64,000 bases of DNA from Microcaldota archaeon (GTDB lineage Archaea > Micrarchaeota > Micrarchaeia > Micrarchaeales > Micrarchaeaceae). Numbering within the stretch: position 1 is the stretch's first letter; each line of letters begins with the position of its first letter. The DNA is taken from NCBI GenBank assembly GCA_021817565.1, contig JAKAUP010000003.1, positions 207,026-271,025 of the forward strand. The letters are read 5' to 3'. This document shows positions 57,852 through 64,000 of the stretch, piece by piece. The notes below the pieces were generated by a model. That model saw nothing but the letters and a program-made list of their open reading frames with translations, had not been told where the DNA came from and searched no databases. The position numbers and the translations under genes are program-made.

Positions 57852-60800
57852 TCACCGCTTCAATTTTCTGCCCTTCCTGAAAGCAAGATAGAAAACAACC
57901 GCTGCGGCTACAAGTATTATCACTGACGCCGCTATTATGTACTGGTAGTATCCGGGCTTTTGAATCTCTGATTGGGGTATGGTTGTAGTTTGTATTGTGG
58001 AAGTGGTTGAATGGTTTGATGCATTTGTTGAGGCAGGAGATTTGTACAGTACCGCAAATAGGGTCTCGGGCTTTGTTTTGAAGTTTAACGTGCATGCGCT
58101 TGGGTTGGTTCCAAAATCCGGTATGTTATTCCAAGAACCGTTGGTGTAATAATAAGGGCCGAAACTTCCGACAGTTGCGCTGCAGCTATACGGTTCGGTT
58201 ATGTTTATTGCCGTGCTGTTAAGAATCTGGCCTGAAAGGTAAGTGGTGAAGGCAAACGAACCGTTTGAGAAACCATTTGGGACAGTTACATTAGTTTGTT
58301 TGATGATTACGCTTAGGTTTCCGCCTTCTTTTGAATTGAGTTTGATTGATACCTTGCCGCTGTATATGTAAAATAGTTTTTCGGCATTGGGCTGAAGTTT
58401 TATGGTTTCGTTAATGCTGTTTGAGGATTGGGAGGGAGTTGTGGAGTTTGTCTTGGTTGTTGTATTTGTTATATTTTTCGTCGTTGTAGTGTTTTTGTGT
58501 ACGCTTGGGGAAACTGAAAATATCGCTTCCATTTCGGGTGCGGATGCTTGATACTTTGTATCGCACGGTATCCCTACCCCCACCCCATATATGTCATCCT
58601 GATAAGTGTAATTATAATTGCCGATGGAGAGTGCGCATACTACTGAGATGTTTATTGAGGGAGACAGCGATGAGATTGTGTATGGGAGCTGGTTTTGGTA
58701 GTAAGTTGAACTTCCTGAGTTGGTGTATAATGTGTATATAGGCACGCTTGATTGGAGTGTTGAATTTATGTTGTCTGTTATGGTAAAGTAATAATAGGTT
58801 GGACTGGCCGTACCTCCTCCGCCGCTTGGTTTGTTTTCTACATTTATCCTTATTCCGTTGTTTATGGCATTGAACTGGTATTGAGGGGATACACCGTTGT
58901 CATACAGTATTGCGTTGAATGAGAAGGTGCCTATCGAAGACGGGGTAAATATGAAGTTTGCTGTGCTCCCCTTTTGTATCCCGCTTATAGTATTCTCGGT
59001 AGTGCCGTTGTTTGCATATACCAGGTTTGCGGTGAAAGGACCTATGCCATTGTATACATCTAAGGAGATTGTTGCGCTTTCCCCTGTGTATATTGTGTTT
59101 GGAGTTGCGCTGATTTGGGCGGTTGGCGTATTTCCTACAAGTATCTGGCCGGCAAGCGTATTTGATACCCCTAACGAATCGAGCAGTGACGCGCTTATGT
59201 TCAAATAACCGTACGTCCCTTGTGGTATGGTAAATAGGAGTGTGTTTGAGGTTGATGCAACACCGCTGAATGAACTTTCCGATATCGCCGTATTTCCTGC
59301 ATTCACAATTATATTTCCTGAATAAGGCGGCTTCCCGCCCTTCCATGAATACGCTATTGTTTCTGGCTGGTTTGCCGCATCTACCGTTGTATTGGATATG
59401 GTAAGGTAATTACCTACGAGCGCCGGGTAAACTGTAAGTGCTGCTCCAACACTGTTGAATCCGGTAGAGATATCATTGGCATAGAAGCTTGAGTATGTGC
59501 CTGCGGATAAGGAGAATGCGTCGAAGGTATATGTTGCTGAACCTGTTCCAGTAACCAGCACGTTGCCTAGTATCGGGTAGTCTATGGCGCAGGTGGACTG
59601 AGTGCCAACGCACTGCGCAACTACGTTTGCCTGCTCGTTTGAATCTATCTCTGAAGGAGATATTGTTATGGTTGGAAGCGTATTCTCGACTGACGACATT
59701 TCTATGTTTGGCATTAGACCGTTCTGTGGATATGTTCTTGCGCGCGCCCAGTTGAATGATGCGTCCCATGGATATGCGGAACCTGCAGTTGACAACAGCC
59801 CAAGATAGAGATGTGGCGAACTGCTGAGCGGGTTTACGTTGTATGTGCCGCCATATCCTCCAACTGTCGAGTATAACTCAGGGGATATATAACCAGACCA
59901 TGATGTTGCGGTGTTCCCGTAATATGTGGCTGACGCGTAGTGCCATAACGAAGAATCAGTCCCTGCGTTATTGACGGTTGATTGCGAACCGTCGGATATA
60001 TAATCCTGCAAGAAGTAGCTTGCAAATGAGCCCATATCAACACTGATCCCGTTCTGAGATGAGCTGTATGGTCCTGACAGTATACCGATCTGGCCGTTGT
60101 CGGCGCCCGTGGTTGCGGCGTTTGGAGATATCTTGCTGTTGCTCTCTGCTATTATAGGTTCGTTGTTTAGATAAGAAGTGGTGTATATCCAGCCCGGAGC
60201 GTTTGCGCCGCTTATGTTCAAGGCAGTTATTGTCTTTGTGCTTGTCGGGGTCGGCCATTGTATTTGGACATGTGAGAGCAGATTTCCTTGAGCGTTAAAG
60301 TCGGATATAGGTGTATTTCCATTTATATAAAGAGCAAATACGTTTGCGCCGTCGTCGTATTCTGCGTAGGTGGGGCTGAGCTGGGGGGCTTCTCCTATTC
60401 CTGTTGTAACTGAGTTTGAAAGAATGTTTATGTTTCCAGGGACAAAGCCTAGGTATATCGTATTGGTTGAATTAAGTATCTTTGCCCAAGTAATTATATT
60501 ACCCGAAGCGTTGCGTTCTATCCATGCCGGTATGGTTGTTCCGTTGGCGTAGAAATATTCGAAGTCTGCTGTCGAATTGGAATATGTAATGTAGTTCCCA
60601 TATGTTGTGTTTGATTCAGATAAGTTTACCATCTGCTGCACATATTTTGATGGGAAATGTCCCCAAGGAGTTACGGATATGGCGGCTATGTTTTCCACCT
60701 CGTTCGGGATTTTTGACGGTAAAGGCAGAACTGTCGCGGTTGCCTGCGCCACGATATTTGCAGTTATGTCATCGAGATAAAATGTGTGTGAACCCAAACT

Positions 60801-62039
60801 TAGTCCGTTGAATACGTAACTGATGGTGCCTGTGCCTGTTGCTACTGCTGTGCCCAAGGTTGGGTAGTCGATTGCGCAGGTGTCTGTGCTCTCTAGACAT
60901 TTGCCTGTGACAGTCACTGTCTGGCCATGCAGAGATACTTTTGGAGTTACGTTTATGTTCTCTACAGTTGGCGTGCTAAAGGTTATGCTGGGCATTACGC
61001 CGTTGGGCGGATAAGCACGAGTGCGTACCCATTGGAATCTTAGGGCAGGGGCAACTCCTGATAAAGCGGTATCCGCATAATACGAAAGAGTGAGGTATGT
61101 GGTATCTGTAGGAACATCAGTTGTCGTAGTTGTTGAAGAATACCCATTATACCAAAATCCTGCTTCCCCGCTAAGCCATTCCAGCCCCCATATGTGGAAG
61201 TTGCCATCGACAGGGTTGACTCCGGTTGGGAGCGTGTAAGAGGTTCCAGTCTGGACAGACCCAACAATCTCGGTTGTTGAGCTTTCAGTACCTTGCCAGG
61301 AAACATGGTCTTGGCTTGTGCCACTTGGCAGGAGGTATGTCTGCGATGGAACCAATCCGAATCCGAGTCTGTATCCCCCCACGCTTACACTATTCCCGTT
61401 CATATACGCTTCCGCTATAATCGGCTGCGACGCAATGGCTGAATTTGATGCCAGATAGACATAATCACCATCTGTCTCCGGAACAGAGAGCGATAGACCA
61501 TTGTTTATTGTGTAAGTTCCCCCGGACACACCGGCAACCCATTTTGGATTTAGAGATGTGCCTGCGAAATTGTCATAGAAGTTGAACAGGCTTGAGCCGT
61601 CGTCGTATTTCGCATAGGTTGGGCTTAATTGCGGGGCTTCTCCTATGCCTGACGTTCCGCTCCCGCTAAGCAGGTTAGTGCTGTTTAAAGCGAATCCCAG
61701 ATAGAATGAGGTTATTGTATTGCCTATCTTTACCCACGTTACGAGTTTGCCTGATGAGTTGCTCTCTATCCATGCTGGTATGATTGTTCCGTTCTGATAG
61801 AAATACTCGAAGTTAGCCGTCGAACCGGAATATGTGATGTATTTTCCATATACGGAGTTTGATTCTGAGAGGTTTATCATCTGCTGCACATATTTTGAAT
61901 TGACTGAGGACCACCCAGGCGTGTTTATCCCCATATATCCGATTATACCAGTTGGAAGGGTTGGGGCCGAGGCTGATGCTGTATTGATAAAGAGCAGTAT
62001 AAAAATAGCAAGCAGTGTGGCTTTTTGCGTGATTGGCAT
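57852..62039 (-). CDS. Large surface/adhesin-like protein with tandem DUF2341-type units and C-terminal TM anchor
   Basis: Signal peptide; duplicated SKYVQQM.NLSES...YDDG blocks; C-terminal YYQYIIAASVIILVAAAVVFYLAFRKGRKLKR. Confidence 0.85.
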   Translation of the reverse strand: MPITQKATLLAIFILLFINTASASAPTLPTGIIGYMGINTPGWSSVNSKYVQQMINLSESNSVYGKYITYSGSTANFEYFYQNGTIIPAWIESNSSGKLVTWVKIGNTITSFYLGFALNSTNLLSGSGTSGIGEAPQLSPTYAKYDDGSSLFNFYDNFAGTSLNPKWVAGVSGGTYTINNGLSLSVPETDGDYVYLASNSAIASQPIIAEAYMNGNSVSVGGYRLGFGLVPSQTYLLPSGTSQDHVSWQGTESSTTEIVGSVQTGTSYTLPTGVNPVDGNFHIWGLEWLSGEAGFWYNGYSSTTTTTDVPTDTTYLTLSYYADTALSGVAPALRFQWVRTRAYPPNGVMPSITFSTPTVENINVTPKVSLHGQTVTVTGKCLESTDTCAIDYPTLGTAVATGTGTISYVFNGLSLGSHTFYLDDITANIVAQATATVLPLPSKIPNEVENIAAISVTPWGHFPSKYVQQMVNLSESNTTYGNYITYSNSTADFEYFYANGTTIPAWIERNASGNIITWAKILNSTNTIYLGFVPGNINILSNSVTTGIGEAPQLSPTYAEYDDGANVFALYINGNTPISDFNAQGNLLSHVQIQWPTPTSTKTITALNISGANAPGWIYTTSYLNNEPIIAESNSKISPNAATTGADNGQIGILSGPYSSSQNGISVDMGSFASYFLQDYISDGSQSTVNNAGTDSSLWHYASATYYGNTATSWSGYISPELYSTVGGYGGTYNVNPLSSSPHLYLGLLSTAGSAYPWDASFNWARARTYPQNGLMPNIEMSSVENTLPTITISPSEIDSNEQANVVAQCVGTQSTCAIDYPILGNVLVTGTGSATYTFDAFSLSAGTYSSFYANDISTGFNSVGAALTVYPALVGNYLTISNTTVDAANQPETIAYSWKGGKPPYSGNIIVNAGNTAISESSFSGVASTSNTLLFTIPQGTYGYLNISASLLDSLGVSNTLAGQILVGNTPTAQISATPNTIYTGESATISLDVYNGIGPFTANLVYANNGTTENTISGIQKGSTANFIFTPSSIGTFSFNAILYDNGVSPQYQFNAINNGIRINVENKPSGGGGTASPTYYYFTITDNINSTLQSSVPIYTLYTNSGSSTYYQNQLPYTISSLSPSINISVVCALSIGNYNYTYQDDIYGVGVGIPCDTKYQASAPEMEAIFSVSPSVHKNTTTTKNITNTTTKTNSTTPSQSSNSINETIKLQPNAEKLFYIYSGKVSIKLNSKEGGNLSVIIKQTNVTVPNGFSNGSFAFTTYLSGQILNSTAINITEPYSCSATVGSFGPYYYTNGSWNNIPDFGTNPSACTLNFKTKPETLFAVLYKSPASTNASNHSTTSTIQTTTIPQSEIQKPGYYQYIIAASVIILVAAAVVFYLAFRKGRKLKR
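59470..60690 (-). repeat. Internal repeat unit 2 of the surface protein (approximate bounds)
   Basis: SKYVQQMVNLSESNTTYGNYITYSNSTADFEYFYANGTTIPAWIE...; TCAIDYPILGN block also duplicated. Confidence 0.75.
60730..61940 (-). repeat. Internal repeat unit 1 of the surface protein (approximate bounds)
   Basis: ctgctgcacatattttga at 61881 recurs at 60633, an offset of 1248 bp (416 codons). Confidence 0.75.
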
Positions 62040-62120
62040 ACGTATAAATTTGAAGGTGTGTATCTTTAACCTTTTTTACTTGTGTCCAGGTTTTTATTTT
62101 TTGTGGTTGATTGATACCTG

Positions 62121-62336
62121 ATGGATTTGAAGAAGATTAGATATAACGGTTTGAGAAAAGTACGCAGCATGCTGAGGCAGTCTTTTGGAGTGGACAGCAA
62201 ACTTAAAGACGAATGCAGGAAAAATGATGTCCGTAATTTACTATGCGGATGCCCGCTTTTCAGAGAGATTGAAACCGCAGATAAGGAAAATAACTCTGGT
62301 GGTTGCACCCACACCCATATCGGACATAGGCATTAA
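62121..62336 (+). CDS. Small Cys/His-rich hypothetical protein
   Basis: 71-aa ORF with LLCGCPLF and CTHTHIGHRH; divergent to the surface protein gene. Confidence 0.4.
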   Translation: MDLKKIRYNGLRKVRSMLRQSFGVDSKLKDECRKNDVRNLLCGCPLFREIETADKENNSGGCTHTHIGHRH

Positions 62337-62341
62337 TCTCT

Positions 62342-62857
62342 CTAAAGCCTTGATTCCTTGAGCTCATCTATCGCTTCCTGCTTGGATGCGATACGCTCGA
62401 ACTTCATGAACTTTCCCTTCTCCAGCTCCTTGTAGTGCTCGAAGAAGTGCTTAAGCTTTTCCTGTAACGGCTTCGGTATGCTTGCCGCATCTGTGTAGAT
62501 TGAGGAATACGGATCAACCTTCTCCACAGGAACCGCTATTATCTTGTTGTCCGAACCTTCCTCGTCGCTCATTATAGCCTTTCCTATAGGCCTGCATTTT
62601 ATGACCGTTCCAGGCATTACTTTCTTGCTTGCTATGACGAGCACGTCGAGCGGGTCGTTATCCTTGCCCTTTGTACCCATTACAAAACCGTAGTTTGTCG
62701 GGTAAACCATAGACGTGAATAGGAATCGGTCCGCGACTATTGCCTCTATGTCCTCTTTGTATTCATATTTTATGTCGCTGCCTTCCGCTATCTCTACAAA
62801 CGCGTAGAAGGTTTCTGGATAATCCTTCGTCTGTTCATCCATCTTCATAAAAATCAC
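62342..62857 (-). CDS. ppa: Inorganic pyrophosphatase
   Basis: YPTNYGFVMGTKGKDNDPLDVLVIASKKVMPGTVIKCRPIG. Confidence 0.95.
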   Translation of the reverse strand: MIFMKMDEQTKDYPETFYAFVEIAEGSDIKYEYKEDIEAIVADRFLFTSMVYPTNYGFVMGTKGKDNDPLDVLVIASKKVMPGTVIKCRPIGKAIMSDEEGSDNKIIAVPVEKVDPYSSIYTDAASIPKPLQEKLKHFFEHYKELEKGKFMKFERIASKQEAIDELKESRL

Positions 62858-62926
62858 AGAAAAGTTTAGCCTCGAGAATTTATGCGCTACCTAAATGCAC
62901 ACGTTAATCTTAACTTTTTCAAGTTT

Positions 62927-63360
62927 TGAGGTGATCTATCCGCAGGTTCCCCTACGGATACCTTGTTACGCCTTAGCCCTCCTCACAGAATCTCAGTTCG
63001 AAAATTTCAGAGAAATTTCCTCACTGAAACCCCACTTGGGTGACTTGGCGGGCAGTGTGTGCAAGGAGCAGGGACAGATTCACCGCTCGATAGTGACAAG
63101 CGATTACTAGGGATTCCAGCTTCATGAGGGTGAGTTGCAACCCTCAATCCGAACTTGGATCGGTTTTAGGGGATTTGCTTTGCCTTTCGGCATTGCGTCC
63201 AATTGTGCCGACCTTTGTATGCCGCGTGTAGCCCAGGAGATTTGGGGCATACTGACATGTCGTCGCCTCCTCCTTCCTCCTCTTTAGACAGAGGCGGTCC
63301 TAACAGAGTGCCTGGCTTATCGCTAAACCAGTAGCAACTGTCAGCAGAGGTCTCGCTCGT
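62927..63360 (-). rRNA. 16S rRNA, 3' exon
   Basis: Minus-strand ACGAGCGAGACC ... GGATAGATCACCTCA 3' tail; + strand shows 1492R-like taccttgttacgcc. Confidence 0.95.
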
Positions 63361-63883
63361 TACCGGGTAGGTGAATAATACTCCGCATTCTTAAGCTATG
63401 TTCTCTTATAAACGCGATAAAACTTTCCGAGTTCCTTATCCTCAATTTCGTCATATTTGAGGTATGAAACCCTAAGCGCTCCATAAGCATTATGTTCCTT
63501 TCGCCTGGACTATACATGTATATTCCCTTCTCGTCTACTCCTCCGCATGAATCGAAGATGCCTGCAAGGTAATTTGCCGTGTAGGCGTTCGGATGCTTGA
63601 GTATGTGTTCTGAACGGTCCAGAGACCTGTCCATGAACTTCCTGATCTTCGAGTTGTAGAATTTAATAGTGTATAGGGTAGGCTTATGGCTCTTGCTTAC
63701 GAGCAGTTTGCTGGGCTCTATGCCCATCCCTATCGCTATCTTTATGAAGCGTTCCAGGAATGATTCGTCGTTGGACGACATCTCTATCGAGGAATTATCG
63801 CTGCATTTGCTGCAGCTATGCACTCCAAGCATATAGCATATATCGGGATTTAGCTTAATTTTCTGCGTCATTGCATCACTCAC
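63341..63883 (-). CDS. LAGLIDADG homing-endonuclease-like ORF in the 16S intron (GTG start)
   Basis: CYMLGVHSCSKC and NYLAGIFDSCGGV repeats; fills the intron. Confidence 0.8.
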   Translation of the reverse strand: MSDAMTQKIKLNPDICYMLGVHSCSKCSDNSSIEMSSNDESFLERFIKIAIGMGIEPSKLLVSKSHKPTLYTIKFYNSKIRKFMDRSLDRSEHILKHPNAYTANYLAGIFDSCGGVDEKGIYMYSPGERNIMLMERLGFHTSNMTKLRIRNSESFIAFIREHSLRMRSIIHLPGNERDLC

Positions 63884-63888
63884 TTACT
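63361..63888 (-). other. 16S rRNA archaeal (BHB-type) intron, 528 nt
   Basis: Excision joins TTAAGTCCGGTA to ACGAGCGAGACC; central CCGG/CCGG helix, TA|A bulges, inner GTAAGTGAGT/ATTCACCTAC. Confidence 0.88.
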
Positions 63889-64000
63889 TACCGGACTTAA
63901 CCGGACAGTTCACACCACGAGCTGACGGCCGCCATGCACCACCTCTCGGCTCGTCAGGTAAGATCTTTAGTCTGACCTTCATCCTGCCGTCGCCCCTGGT
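63889..64000 (-). rRNA. 16S rRNA, 5' exon (continues beyond window)
   Basis: Sense CCGTCAGCTCGTGGTGTGAACTGTCCGGTTAAGTCCGGTA. Confidence 0.95.

Noticed and set aside
62895-63110. 71-aa ORF 62895..63110
   Set aside because: Lies antisense within 16S rRNA.
1-64000. CRISPR array associated with the Cas4-like gene
   Set aside because: No regularly spaced direct repeats were seen anywhere in the window.

Overview
This looks like a dense archaeal chromosome segment. Gene content and small size suggest a DPANN or Micrarchaeota-like lineage, but that is inference and I had no database access. It carries: ribosomal-protein blocks (L1-L10-P1; S17-L14-L24-S4e-L5-S14-S8-L6-L32e-L19e-L18-S5; S13-S4-S11; S8e); replication and repair genes (Orc1/Cdc6, PriS, FEN1, DinB, Lhr helicase with a phosphoesterase, a Cas4-like nuclease, an Ogt-like methyltransferase); tandem ftsZ genes; GatDE; AlaS; LysS; aIF1A and aIF2-beta; RNase P proteins Rpp29 and Rpp30; an SRP RNA; five tRNAs; and the 3' part of a 16S rRNA gene. 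Three findings stand out. (1) A pre-tRNA-Ser with two tiny introns, one in the T-loop (59/60) with a complete bulge-helix-bulge fold. (2) A 528-nt intron in the 16S rRNA, filled by a LAGLIDADG-like ORF that has lost its catalytic acids and runs through the 3' splice site into the rRNA exon. (3) Archaeal surface proteins: a pilin-like LamG protein that looks mosaic or permuted, and a 1395-aa adhesin-like protein with a 1248-bp internal duplication. A HEPN-like candidate RNase lies in a small accessory interval between two tRNA genes. I saw no CRISPR array and no transposon.
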